This document shows positions 37,358 to 45,729 of a stretch of DNA of 64,000 nt, in pieces (the stretch's first letter is position 1; each line of letters opens with the position of its first letter). Source of the DNA: an uncultured Pelagibacteraceae bacterium (GTDB taxonomy: Bacteria > Pseudomonadota > Alphaproteobacteria > Pelagibacterales > Pelagibacteraceae); contig CACGDZ010000002.1 of the NCBI GenBank assembly GCA_902571955.1, positions 1-64,000 on the forward strand, read 5' to 3'. The position numbers and the translations under genes are program-made. The notes beneath the pieces are model-generated. The model had not been told where the DNA came from, searched no databases, and saw nothing but the letters and a program-made list of their open reading frames with translations.

Positions 37358-38083
37358 ATGAAAATATTTCCTGCTATAGATATTAAAGATAAGAAGTGTG
37401 TGAGACTAGTCAAAGGCGACTTTGATAATAAAACTGAATATAACATGTCTCCAGTGGAACAAGCTGAAAAATATAAAGATCATGGATTTAAAAATTTGCA
37501 TATAGTTGATTTAGACGGTGCTTTAACAGGTGAAACCGTAAATTTAGATATAATTCAAGAAATAGTAACTAAATTTGATCTTAATATTGAAATTGGTGGA
37601 GGTATCAGAAATTTTGAAAGTATTCAGAAATATACTGATGCTGGTGTTGAAAAAGTTATTTTAGGAAGTGCAGCTATTAAAGATAAAAATTTTTTAAAAG
37701 AAGCTTGTGAAAAATTTCCAAATAAAATTGCTTTAGGTTTAGATGCTAAAGACGGTTATTTATCTGTCTCTGGTTGGAAAGAAAATTCTAATCAATTAAC
37801 TTTAGATTATTTAAAACAGGTGAATGATTATGGCGCAAGCAGATTGATTTACACTGATATAAATAGAGATGGGATGAAGCAAAGTCCTAATTTCGAAGAG
37901 ACAGCAAAGATTGCTAATACATCAAATTGTCCGGTAATTATATCGGGTGGCGTCTCATCAATTGATGACATTAAAAAATCTAAGGAATTAAATAATAGTA
38001 ATATCGAGGGTATAATAGTTGGAAAAGCTATTTATGATGGTGATATTAAATTAGATGAATTGGTTAAGGAACTAGATGCTTAA
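37358..38083 (+). CDS. hisA: Phosphoribosylformimino-AICAR-phosphate isomerase HisA
   Basis: HisA is the ProFAR isomerase, a TIM barrel of 241 aa. [19 protein letters not shown] carries the catalytic Asp (AIDI), [14 protein letters not shown] and KVILGSAAI are the phosphate-binding loops, and YTDINRDGM has the second catalytic Asp. [13 protein letters not shown] is the C-terminal phosphate loop. It overlaps hisF by eight bases. Confidence 0.98.
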   Translation: MKIFPAIDIKDKKCVRLVKGDFDNKTEYNMSPVEQAEKYKDHGFKNLHIVDLDGALTGETVNLDIIQEIVTKFDLNIEIGGGIRNFESIQKYTDAGVEKVILGSAAIKDKNFLKEACEKFPNKIALGLDAKDGYLSVSGWKENSNQLTLDYLKQVNDYGASRLIYTDINRDGMKQSPNFEETAKIANTSNCPVIISGGVSSIDDIKKSKELNNSNIEGIIVGKAIYDGDIKLDELVKELDA

Positions 38084-38828
38084 AAATAGAATTATACCAT
38101 GTTTAGATGTTAAAAATGGTCGTGTTGTAAAAGGAATTAACTTTGTTGATCTGCAAGATGCAGGTGATCCTGTCGAACAAGCTAAAATTTATTCTGATGG
38201 TGGAGCAGATGAAATTTGTTTTTTAGATATTACAGCTTCAAATGAAAATAGAGAAACTATTTATGATGTAGTAGAGAAAACCTCCAAGAAATGCTTCGTT
38301 CCTCTTACAGTTGGAGGTGGTGTTAGAAGTGTTGATGATATTAATAAACTACTGAACTGTGGTGCAGACAAAGTATCAATCAATACTGCTGCAGTTCAAA
38401 ATCCAGAAGTAGTTATAGAAAGTTCTAAAAAATTTGGGTCACAGTGCATTGTTGTTGCAATTGATGCAAAGAGATATGAAGGTGGATGGGAAATTTTTAC
38501 TCATGGGGGAAGAAATCCTACGGGTATAAATGCTTTGGAATTCGCTTCTAAAATGGAGAAGTGTGGAGCTGGTGAGCTGTTAGTTACGTCTATGGATAAA
38601 GATGGAACTCAGTCAGGATATGATATTGAGCTGATGAAAAAAATATCATCCAGTGTAAATATTCCAGTGATTGCATCTGGTGGGGTTGGGACATTAGATC
38701 ACTTAGTAGATGGAATAAAATCAGGTGCTAGTGCTGTTTTAGCTGCATCTATATTCCATTATGGAACTTATTCAGTTAATGAAGCCAAGCAATATTTGGC
38801 TTCAAAAGATATACCTGTTAGGATTTAA
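38076..38828 (+). CDS. hisF: Imidazole glycerol phosphate synthase, cyclase subunit HisF
   Basis: This 250-aa TIM barrel partners with His[20 protein letters not shown] holds the catalytic Asp, [23 protein letters not shown] and [13 protein letters not shown] (second Asp) are conserved, and [12 protein letters not shown] closes the phosphate site. It starts inside the end of hisA and is followed by hisE after one base. Confidence 0.98.
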   Translation: MLKNRIIPCLDVKNGRVVKGINFVDLQDAGDPVEQAKIYSDGGADEICFLDITASNENRETIYDVVEKTSKKCFVPLTVGGGVRSVDDINKLLNCGADKVSINTAAVQNPEVVIESSKKFGSQCIVVAIDAKRYEGGWEIFTHGGRNPTGINALEFASKMEKCGAGELLVTSMDKDGTQSGYDIELMKKISSSVNIPVIASGGVGTLDHLVDGIKSGASAVLAASIFHYGTYSVNEAKQYLASKDIPVRI

Positions 38829-38829
38829 T

Positions 38830-39102
38830 ATGTTAAAAATTTTAGAAGATTTGATAACCCTTGCAAGAGAGCGAAAGGGTAATCCTGTTGAAGGCTCATA
38901 TACCAACAAACTGTTAGCAGATAAATCTTTAGCAAAAGAAAAGGTTTTAGAGGAAATTAATGAGTTAATTGAAGCTGTAGAGCAAGATACAAATAAAATT
39001 CATGAAGCAGCAGATGTTCTTTATCACTTAATTATGTACCTTGAAAAAAGTGAAATTAAAATTGAAGATGTGATGGAAGAATTAAAAAGTAGAAGAAAAT
39101 AA
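38830..39102 (+). CDS. hisE: Phosphoribosyl-ATP pyrophosphatase HisE
   Basis: HisE hydrolyses PR-ATP to PR-AMP. From ATG 38830 it is 90 aa (MLKILEDLITLARERKG); a longer frame from 38761 would run through hisF and is not used. SYTNKLLADKSLAKEKVLEE and the HEAADVLYHLIMYLE region match the all-alpha MazG-like family. It ends the his cluster; hisI, hisG, hisD and hisC are not in the window. Confidence 0.95.
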   Translation: MLKILEDLITLARERKGNPVEGSYTNKLLADKSLAKEKVLEEINELIEAVEQDTNKIHEAADVLYHLIMYLEKSEIKIEDVMEELKSRRK

Positions 39103-39207
39103 AAAAATTGATTAATAATAAAAATTAATATATTGTAAAGTTAATTAGTCCTGATTTAAACATATCTTTACTTGCTGGGACTTTAAACATAACGCTAAAG
39201 GAGACAC
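39103..39207. promoter_or_regulatory. Leader region of the 57-aa ORF, with direct repeat
   Basis: Between hisE and a small ORF, TTTAAACATA occurs twice (39155-39164, 39182-39191) and AGTCC (39147-39151) may pair with GGACT (39178-39182). A strong AAAGGAG Shine-Dalgarno follows at 39197-39203. The region probably has the promoter and leader of the small ORF; no known riboswitch class is recognised. Confidence 0.35.
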
Positions 39208-39381
39208 ATGAAACTAAAAATACAATCAATCAAAAACTATTTTAAATCAAAAAAGGATAGAGGCTTAGAGCCAATATTCTTTGAAAAAATAGGTGATCAA
39301 AAAACATCGAGGGATGAGATAAAAAAAAATTTAATTAGACAATTAGAGGCGCATGGGTTTACAATAAAAAATAAAAAATAG
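39208..39381 (+). CDS. Small uncharacterised protein (57 aa)
   Basis: ATG 39208 opens a 57-codon frame ending in TAG. The product is basic (MKLKIQSIKNYFKSKKDRGL at the start) with a predicted amphipathic helix around TSRDEIKKNLIRQLEAHG and a Lys-rich end. The AAAGGAG ribosome site at the right distance is one of the strongest in the window, which supports real translation. I do not recognise the family. No hydrophobic segment, cysteine or metal motif is present. It lies between hisE and the HIT-family gene on the same strand. Confidence 0.65.
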   Translation: MKLKIQSIKNYFKSKKDRGLEPIFFEKIGDQKTSRDEIKKNLIRQLEAHGFTIKNKK

Positions 39382-39405
39382 GATATAATTAATTTAAACT
39401 TGTTA

Positions 39406-39771
39406 ATGGCCTACGACGATAATAACATCTTTGCAAAAATTTTACGTGGAGATATTCCATGTAATAAAATTTATGAAGATGACTTTGTTTTGTCATTTCA
39501 TGACATTAATCCACAAAAAAAAATTCATGCTTTAGTTATACCTAAAGGAAAATATATTGATTTAGATGATTTTAGTCTGAATGCCTCTCCTGAGGAGATG
39601 GTTGGATTATTAAAGGGTATTAATATAGTTGCAAAAAAGCTTGGTATTTCAACAGAAGTAGGTAAGGGCTATAGAGCTTTAGCAAATATCAGTGATCATG
39701 GTGGTCAAGAAGTGCCCCATTTACATTTTCACCTTTTTGGAGGTGAATTAGTTGGGAAAATGGTGGAGTGA
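39406..39771 (+). CDS. HIT-family (histidine triad) nucleotide-binding protein
   Basis: This 121-aa HINT-type protein has the triad motif EVPHLHFHLFGG, with His residues that act in nucleotide phosphoramidate hydrolysis, and NIFAKILRGDIPCNKIYEDD at the start. A TTG at 39400 would add two residues; ATG 39406 (MAYDDNN) is preferred. The physiological substrate of bacterial HINT is unclear. It overlaps the GNAT gene by four bases (GTGA). Confidence 0.95.
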   Translation: MAYDDNNIFAKILRGDIPCNKIYEDDFVLSFHDINPQKKIHALVIPKGKYIDLDDFSLNASPEEMVGLLKGINIVAKKLGISTEVGKGYRALANISDHGGQEVPHLHFHLFGGELVGKMVE

Positions 39772-40271
39772 CAGAAGAGGTCAAAAGAAATTATCTTGAA
39801 ATTAATTCACTCAAGGATCTTAAAGAGGCTAACAAGCCATCTGAAGATTATTCTTTAAGTTTAATTAATCCAATAAATTTTCAATTAAATAAATTTTTTT
39901 ATAAAAATATTGGTAAAAATCATAAATGGGTGGATAGACTTAATTGGTCTGAAGAAAAATGGATTAATTATGTATCTAATGAGAGTGTTAGATCATATGT
40001 TTTTAAATTTAATGATGATCTAGTTGGTTTTTTTGAATTAATTTTCCACACAGAAAAAAATGAGACTGAAATTGCTTATTTTGGGATACTACAAGAGTAT
40101 CAAAATAAAAAATTAGGTTCTTATTTATTATCCGAGGCTATTAAAAAATCTTTTGAAAAGAAAATTAGTCGTGTTTGGGTTCATACATGTTCATTAGATC
40201 ATAAATATGCATTAAGGAATTATATTTCAAGAGGAATGAAAATATTTAAAACTGAAATTTTGAATATTTAA
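39768..40271 (+). CDS. GNAT-family N-acetyltransferase
   Basis: The 167-aa protein starts with GTG overlapping the HIT stop. The acetyl-CoA-binding core is EIAYFGILQEYQNKKLGSYLL (motif A, Q-x-x-x-x-G), with RVWVHTCSLDHKYALRNYIS as motif B and the C-terminal RGMKIFKTE strand. Acceptor substrate unknown. The N-terminal about 60 residues are an extra helical part. It converges with lolA, with a four-base overlap. Confidence 0.85.
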   Translation: MTEEVKRNYLEINSLKDLKEANKPSEDYSLSLINPINFQLNKFFYKNIGKNHKWVDRLNWSEEKWINYVSNESVRSYVFKFNDDLVGFFELIFHTEKNETEIAYFGILQEYQNKKLGSYLLSEAIKKSFEKKISRVWVHTCSLDHKYALRNYISRGMKIFKTEILNI

Positions 40272-40816
40272 TTTTGTATCGGGATTTTAAAAAGATTTTT
40301 TGAAAGCACCCTATTTTTTCTTATTGAGCTAAGAAAAGTAATATTAAAATTTTGGTAAATATCTGTATTTTGCCAACCAGTTAAATCATAAGTTTGTTTA
40401 TCAAAAAAAACACTAATTTCATTGTCTCCATCAACAATTGTAAAATTAATTAAACTATTATCTACAATTCTTTCTTCAAGATTATAAATTTTATTTATTA
40501 GAAAATTTTTGTCTAAAATTAAATTTAAAGCAGTTTTATTTAATGGATATCTGTAATAACTATTCCTTGTTTTAATTACTAAAGATTTTCCATTTGATAC
40601 CAAAATTTTATTATTACTTCTTGCATATTTACAAAAAATTTTTTTTGGATACTCAATGGTACAATTTCCATTTTCTATTTTTCCATTAATGTTTTGTTCG
40701 AATTCAAAATCAATATTTTCTGTCTCTTTCAAATTTTTTATTATTTTGTCTTTGACTTCAGCATTTGAGACAGAGGAAGATATAAATAAAAAAAATATTG
40801 TAAAATATCTTAGCAT
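40268..40816 (-). CDS. lolA: Outer-membrane lipoprotein carrier LolA-like protein
   Basis: This is a 182-aa periplasmic protein with a signal peptide (LRYFTIFFLFISSSVSNA, cleaved before EVKD) and a LolA-type half-barrel: IDFEFEQNINGKIENGNCTI, then PKKIFCKYARSNNKILVSNG. LolA carries lipoproteins across the periplasm. The ATG at 40816 shares a base with the ftsK TGA, so ftsK-lolA are coupled, the usual alphaproteobacterial pairing. A Cys pair (about 50 and 60) may form a disulfide. Confidence 0.85.
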   Translation of the reverse strand: MLRYFTIFFLFISSSVSNAEVKDKIIKNLKETENIDFEFEQNINGKIENGNCTIEYPKKIFCKYARSNNKILVSNGKSLVIKTRNSYYRYPLNKTALNLILDKNFLINKIYNLEERIVDNSLINFTIVDGDNEISVFFDKQTYDLTGWQNTDIYQNFNITFLSSIRKNRVLSKNLFKIPIQN

Positions 40817-42900
40817 CAAAGCACGTCTCTCTTACCCACATGATTTGCTTTACTAACAACTCCATCTGCCTCCATCATGTCGATAATTCTTGCTGCTCTG
40901 TTGTATCCAATCTGAAGTTTTCTTTGTAAAAAAGAGGTAGACGCTTTACCTTCAGACCTGATTATATCTAAAGCTTGTTCGTAAAGTTCGTCTTTATCAC
41001 CTTGATTTTGACTATCTCCAATTTCTTTTTCATCAGCAAAATTTAAAATTTCATCAACATAATCTGGTTCTGCTTGAGATCTCAAAGAATTATTTATTTT
41101 TTCTATTTCCCCGTCAGACACAAATGGTGCATGAATTCTAACTATACGATTAGCTGAGGACATATATAGCATATCTCCTTTTCCTAATAATTGTTCAGCT
41201 CCTTGTTCTCCAAGAATAGTCCTACTGTCTATTTTAGAAGTTACTTGGAAAGATATTCTTGTAGGAAAATTAGCTTTTATTGTACCTGTAATTACGTCTA
41301 CACTAGGTCTTTGTGTGGCCATTATAATATGGATTCCTGCTGCTCTTGCCATTTGAGACAATTTTTGAATATAATTTTCAATTTCTTTACCAGCAACCAA
41401 CATTAAGTCAGACATTTCATCAACAACAACTACAATATATGGCATTGGAAGTTTATGTTTAGTATTGTAACCATCAATATTTCTGACTCCTTCTTTTGTC
41501 ATTAATCTATATCTGCTCTCCATTTCCTTAACTACCCAGCCTAGTACTGAAGCTGCTTTTTTTGCTTCTGTTATCACTGGGCACAGTAAATGTGGAATTC
41601 CTTCGTAAGTAGACAACTCTAACATCTTAGGATCAATTAAAATAAATTTACATTTATCAGGAGTGTGTCTGTAAAGAAGAGATAAAATAATTGTATTTAT
41701 ACATACCGATTTACCAGATCCAGTTGTTCCAGCTATAAGCAAATGTGGCATTGATGATAAGTCACCAACTATTGGATTACCCGATATACTTTTGCCTAGT
41801 GCAATAGGTAATTTGATGTCTTTTTTTTTAAAATCACTGTTGTTTAAAATTTCGCTTAGATAAACATTTTCTCTAGAATTATTTGGTAGCTCAATACCAA
41901 TAGTATTTCTTCCAGGGATAATAGATATTCTTGCAGACTCTGAACTTGTATTTCTTGCTATATCATCTGATAAATTAATAATTTTTGAAACTTTTACTCC
42001 AGCTGCAGGTTCAAATTCGTTTAGCGTCACAACAGGCCCATGATTTACCTTTTTAATTTTACCATTAACCCCAAAATCTAATAAGATTTTTTCTAAAAAT
42101 TCAGGATCATTATTCTCATTTTTTCCAGACCCCTCCCTTTCTATTTTAGAAGGTATTTTTAATAACTCTAGGTCTGGTAGTTTAAATTTAATTTTGCTAT
42201 CTTTGTTATTTTCAGCTTTTATAAAAGGTAAATCTTCTTGTATAAGATTTTTAATTTCATCTTGAGGTATATATTCACTGATAATTTCACTTTTATCTGT
42301 ATAAATCTTTTCTTTTTTTTTATTGAAAGAATCGAGTGTTTTTTTAATAAATTTAAAAAATTTAAAGGGATGAAAATTTATACTTACTAAAAATAGAAAA
42401 AAACCTATCAATATCAGTAGATAAAAAGATATGGTTTCATTAATTTGAATAATGTTTCCTAAAAATGATTGATTTAAGTAATTTCCAACAAATCCACCAT
42501 TACCATTTATATAGAGTGTGAATGTTTTAGAGTAAAAGTTTGCTAAGAAAAGTGAACCAGCTAGTATATAGAGTACTATAAAAAACGTATTTTCAATAAA
42601 TAAGAAAAACCTCTTAACTCTAAGTATATTTAGACCAGTGATTATATAAGCAATTGAAACAAAATAAGAAAGCAATCCTATTGATTGAAAAAATAAATCA
42701 GATACAAAACTTCCTTGAAAACCAAATATGTTGTTAATTTGTGTATTTTCGGGAAATATAAAATTTGGGTCATTTGGAGAATATGTAAATAGAGAGACAA
42801 AAAGGAAAATACCGAAAAAGAAAATTGAGATACCAAAAATTTCGGCCATCCTCCTTATAGTAAAATTTATAAATAAATTGGCTATTTTTTTAATATTCAT
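40816..42900 (-). CDS. ftsK: DNA translocase FtsK
   Basis: This 694-aa translocase couples chromosome dimer resolution to division. The N-terminus has about four membrane helices (e.g. IFFFGIFLFVSLFTY, YLLILIGFFLFLVSI) and a short linker, making it compact compared with E. coli (over 1300 aa). The motor has Walker A LIAGTTGSGKSVCINTII, FILIDPKMLELSTYEGIPHL and VVVVDEMSDLML (Walker B). The C-terminal gamma winged helix is QRKLQIGYNRAARIIDMME, which reads KOPS sites. Confidence 0.97.
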   Translation of the reverse strand: MNIKKIANLFINFTIRRMAEIFGISIFFFGIFLFVSLFTYSPNDPNFIFPENTQINNIFGFQGSFVSDLFFQSIGLLSYFVSIAYIITGLNILRVKRFFLFIENTFFIVLYILAGSLFLANFYSKTFTLYINGNGGFVGNYLNQSFLGNIIQINETISFYLLILIGFFLFLVSINFHPFKFFKFIKKTLDSFNKKKEKIYTDKSEIISEYIPQDEIKNLIQEDLPFIKAENNKDSKIKFKLPDLELLKIPSKIEREGSGKNENNDPEFLEKILLDFGVNGKIKKVNHGPVVTLNEFEPAAGVKVSKIINLSDDIARNTSSESARISIIPGRNTIGIELPNNSRENVYLSEILNNSDFKKKDIKLPIALGKSISGNPIVGDLSSMPHLLIAGTTGSGKSVCINTIILSLLYRHTPDKCKFILIDPKMLELSTYEGIPHLLCPVITEAKKAASVLGWVVKEMESRYRLMTKEGVRNIDGYNTKHKLPMPYIVVVVDEMSDLMLVAGKEIENYIQKLSQMARAAGIHIIMATQRPSVDVITGTIKANFPTRISFQVTSKIDSRTILGEQGAEQLLGKGDMLYMSSANRIVRIHAPFVSDGEIEKINNSLRSQAEPDYVDEILNFADEKEIGDSQNQGDKDELYEQALDIIRSEGKASTSFLQRKLQIGYNRAARIIDMMEADGVVSKANHVGKRDVL

Positions 42901-42962
42901 TAAAGTGAATCAATTATACCACTTTGTATCATCTAATTTTTGTTGTTAAAATTAAAATTAAT

Positions 42963-44036
42963 ATGAGAGTTTGTATTTTAGGCAGTAGTTTATCAAGCTT
43001 AACTTTAGCTAGAGCATTAGTGTCGCAAAAAGTTTATGTAGATTTAATAACTAAAAAAAAACCTAATTTAATTGATAAAACAAGAACTTTAGGAATATCT
43101 AAAAGTAACGTTGAATATTTAAATTCCAGTGTAATTAATATTAAAAAAATATTATGGAAAATATCTAAAATTGAAATTTTTGCGGAAAATTTAGGAAGTG
43201 AAAAATTACTTAATTTTCAAAATAATTCAAAAAATCTTTTTTCTATAATTAAAAATTATAAATTTTATGAAAAACTTGAAAAAAGTTTGTCAAAAAACAG
43301 GTTTTTTAGAAAACAGTTTGAAATAAAAAATCTCAATATTTTGAAAAATTATGATTTAATAATAAATACTGAATATAATAATTGGATCACAAAAAAATAT
43401 TTTAGCAAAAAAATTTTAAAAAAATACAATAGTTTCGCATATACAACTATAATAAAACATGAAAAAAATTTGAACAACGTTGCTACTCAAATTTTCACAA
43501 AAAAAGGTCCATTAGCTTTTTTACCAATTTCAAAATATGAAACCTCTGTTGTTTATTCTGTAAATAATTTTTCTTTAAATAAAAATGAAAATTTATTTAC
43601 ATTAATTAAACAATATAATTTTAAATATAAAATAAAGAAAATTGAAAAAATAAATAAATTTGAATTAAACGTAATGAGTTTAAGGTCTTATTACCACAAA
43701 AATATTTTAGCTTTTGGTGATTTAATCCACAAAATACACCCACTTGCTGGACAAGGCTTTAATATGACAATCCGTGATATTAGAAACTTAATGCAAATAA
43801 TTAATAAAAGGATTATTTTAGGTTTACCATTAGATCAATCTGTCAATTATGAATTTGAAAAAAAATATAAAGATAAAAACTTTCTTTTTTTAAGTGGAAT
43901 TGATTTTATTCATGAATTTTTTAATATTGAAAGACAAATAAAAAGTAATTTATTAAGTAAATCTGTTCAAAATTTAGGTAAAAATCCCCGTATAAATAAA
44001 ATATTTACAAAAATTGCTGATGAAGGAATTATTTAA
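42963..44036 (+). CDS. UbiH/UbiL-like FAD monooxygenase (ubiquinone hydroxylase family)
   Basis: The 357-aa protein ends with the family block AFGDLIHKIHPLAGQGFNMTIRD, equivalent to the GD-x-AH-x-x-HP-x-x-GQG FAD/ribityl motif of UbiH/UbiF/COQ6. The N-terminal Rossmann loop CILGSSLSSLTLARAL has Ser where GxGxxG would give Gly, so it is atypical. The protein is also extremely Lys/Asn/Ile-rich. It likely hydroxylates the ubiquinone ring, but position specificity is unknown. ATG 42963 (MRVCILG) was chosen over an upstream TTG at 42924. It is divergent from ftsK. Confidence 0.8.
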   Translation: MRVCILGSSLSSLTLARALVSQKVYVDLITKKKPNLIDKTRTLGISKSNVEYLNSSVINIKKILWKISKIEIFAENLGSEKLLNFQNNSKNLFSIIKNYKFYEKLEKSLSKNRFFRKQFEIKNLNILKNYDLIINTEYNNWITKKYFSKKILKKYNSFAYTTIIKHEKNLNNVATQIFTKKGPLAFLPISKYETSVVYSVNNFSLNKNENLFTLIKQYNFKYKIKKIEKINKFELNVMSLRSYYHKNILAFGDLIHKIHPLAGQGFNMTIRDIRNLMQIINKRIILGLPLDQSVNYEFEKKYKDKNFLFLSGIDFIHEFFNIERQIKSNLLSKSVQNLGKNPRINKIFTKIADEGII

Positions 44037-44037
44037 T

Positions 44038-44676
44038 TTATTGGAGAGTTTTATTTTCATAAATATCATGACTATATGTTGTTAATATTTCGGCTATTTT
44101 ATTTTTTCGAACAGTTAAATCTTTTGTTTCTAATAAAACTTGCTTTTCCTCTAATGAAAAAGGAGATGCCATTGCTAAAGCATTAATTGTTTCATCAAGA
44201 CTTTGTTTTTCTAGTGCTTTCCAATTAATGATGTATCCTTTTTTTTCAAATAAAGATTTTAAATCTTTAAAAATAAGTTTTAGATCAGAAAATTTTAAAT
44301 CTTGATTTTCATTATCTATATCATTTATGTATTTTGTATAATCAACATTAACAATTCTATATTTTTTTTCAGTTTGTATCTCGTTAATTACTTTAAACCT
44401 AATAATACCTTTTAATTCTATTAAGTACCTTCCATCATCTGTTTCGGTAAAACTTGTAATTTTACCCAGGCATCCAACTTGGTGTAATTTTGGTTTCTTA
44501 TATTGATTATTTAATGAGATAGGTTGTATCATACCTATTAATTTATTTAATTTCATACTGTCATTGATCATTTCTATATATCTTGGTTCAAATATATTGA
44601 GTGGAACAGTTGTTCGAGGAAAAATTATGAAATTGCTTAAAGGAAAAACTGGAATAATATTTGGAAAATTTTTCAC
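44038..44676 (-). CDS. LON peptidase substrate-binding (N-terminal) domain protein
   Basis: The 212-aa protein is a stand-alone Lon N-domain: IIPVFPLSNFIIFPRTTVPLNIFEPRYIEM is the signature opening, followed by HQVGCLGKI and GRYLIELKGIIRF. It lacks the AAA+ and protease parts. The role is unknown; it could bind unfolded proteins. Its stop lies one base after that of the UbiH-like gene on the opposite strand. Confidence 0.92.
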   Translation of the reverse strand: MKNFPNIIPVFPLSNFIIFPRTTVPLNIFEPRYIEMINDSMKLNKLIGMIQPISLNNQYKKPKLHQVGCLGKITSFTETDDGRYLIELKGIIRFKVINEIQTEKKYRIVNVDYTKYINDIDNENQDLKFSDLKLIFKDLKSLFEKKGYIINWKALEKQSLDETINALAMASPFSLEEKQVLLETKDLTVRKNKIAEILTTYSHDIYENKTLQ

Positions 44677-44722
44677 AAATTATTAATAACAAAATATCTA
44701 TTATTCATCTATAGTGAATATT

Positions 44723-45580
44723 ATGATTTTTTGGATCGCATCTTACCCTAAGAGCGGAAATACCTGGTTAAGATCGCTAATAAGCACTTATTATTTTACT
44801 AAAGATGGCGAATATAACGAAAAATTACTAAAAAAAATTGATCAATTTCCCACAAGAAAATATTTTTTAGATTTTAATTATGATCCAAAAATTGTAGGTG
44901 ATACTTGTAAATATTGGATAAAAGCTCAAGAAAAATTAAATGTCGACAAAAAATTAAAATTTTTTAAAACACACAATGCTTTTGGAAAAGTTAATAACTT
45001 CGATTTTACAAATTCAGAAAACTCTACTGGGTGCATATATATTGTAAGAGATCCAAGAAACGTAATTACCTCTGTTATGAATCATTATGAATTAGATGAG
45101 GATAGAGCGTTTAATTGGATGACAAATGAGAAGCAATATATATATGATGTAGAAAAAGTAAATCAAGTTGGTTACAGTGATTTCCAATTTATTAGCTCTT
45201 GGGACCTGAACTATAAGTCTTGGAAAGTACAAAAAAAAGTTCGTACAAAATTTATTAGATATGAGGACTTATCTAATCAAACATTCTATGTTTTTAAAGA
45301 AATTATAGAATTTATTAATCAAATTATAAAAAATAACGAAAAAATAAATTTAGAAAAAATCAAACGAACTCTTAGGTCAACTTCATTTTTAAAAATGAAA
45401 AAAAAAGAATTAGAAAACGGTTTTTCTGAATCAATAAATTCTCAAAAAAATAAAAATAAAAAAATTGTTTTTTTTAACCTTGGTCCAGATAATGACTGGA
45501 AAAAAATTTTGAATGAAAAGTTAAAAAATAAATTAAACAAAAAATATGAAAAACAGCTTGAAGAGCTCTCTTACAATTGA
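44723..45580 (+). CDS. Sulfotransferase-domain protein (copy 2)
   Basis: This 285-aa paralogue of 4248-5084 has the PAPS loop WIASYPKSGNTWLRSL at the very N-terminus, IYIVRDPRNVITSVMNHY for the 3'-phosphate, and a C-terminal FNLGPDNDWKKIL. GTG 44714 could add three residues; ATG 44723 gives MIFWIASYPKSG, matching MIIWLASYPKSG in copy 1. The acceptor is unknown. The following tRNA-Gly and FkbM methyltransferase make this look like a small accessory cluster for surface sugar modification (inference). Confidence 0.83.
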   Translation: MIFWIASYPKSGNTWLRSLISTYYFTKDGEYNEKLLKKIDQFPTRKYFLDFNYDPKIVGDTCKYWIKAQEKLNVDKKLKFFKTHNAFGKVNNFDFTNSENSTGCIYIVRDPRNVITSVMNHYELDEDRAFNWMTNEKQYIYDVEKVNQVGYSDFQFISSWDLNYKSWKVQKKVRTKFIRYEDLSNQTFYVFKEIIEFINQIIKNNEKINLEKIKRTLRSTSFLKMKKKELENGFSESINSQKNKNKKIVFFNLGPDNDWKKILNEKLKNKLNKKYEKQLEELSYN

Positions 45581-45606
45581 TAAAAATATTTTAAAATTAT
45601 TATTGC

Positions 45607-45635
45607 TTGCATTTCTAAAAACCAATACCTATAAT
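45607..45635 (+). promoter_or_regulatory. Sigma-70-type promoter of tRNA-Gly
   Basis: TTGCAT (-35, 45607-45612) and TATAAT (-10, 45630-45635) are separated by 17 bp, ideal sigma-70 spacing. The predicted start at about 45642 lies a few bases before the tRNA 5' end at 45649. Confidence 0.75.
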
Positions 45636-45648
45636 ACTTTTTTAACAG

Positions 45649-45723
45649 GCGGGCATAGCTCAGTGGTAGAGCGTCTCGTTGCCAACGAGAAGGTCGAGGG
45701 TTCGACCCCCTTTGCCCGCTCCA
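45649..45723 (+). tRNA. tRNA-Gly(GCC)
   Basis: A complete cloverleaf: acceptor GCGGGCA pairs with TGCCCGC, D arm GCTC-AGTGGTA-GAGC, anticodon stem TCTCG/CGAGA with loop TTGCCAA (anticodon GCC), T arm GAGGG-TTCGACC-CCCTT (one G-U). The discriminator is T and CCA (45721-45723) is encoded. It reads glycine codons GGC and GGU. The frame of the next gene would run through it if an upstream start were used. Confidence 0.98.
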
Positions 45724-45729
45724 AAAACT

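Noticed and set aside
38761-38829. Extended N-terminus of HisE
   Set aside because: It overlaps the end of hisF in another frame and does not fit the family; ATG 38830 gives the normal HisE start.
39147-39182. Possible riboswitch in the leader of the 57-aa ORF
   Set aside because: Only a five-base stem and a direct repeat are visible and no known aptamer core is recognised, so it is kept only as a leader of unknown role.
45679-45729. Upstream ATG start of the FkbM gene within the tRNA
   Set aside because: The peptide PTRRSRVRPPLPAP comes from tRNA sequence, so the start was moved to GTG 45730.
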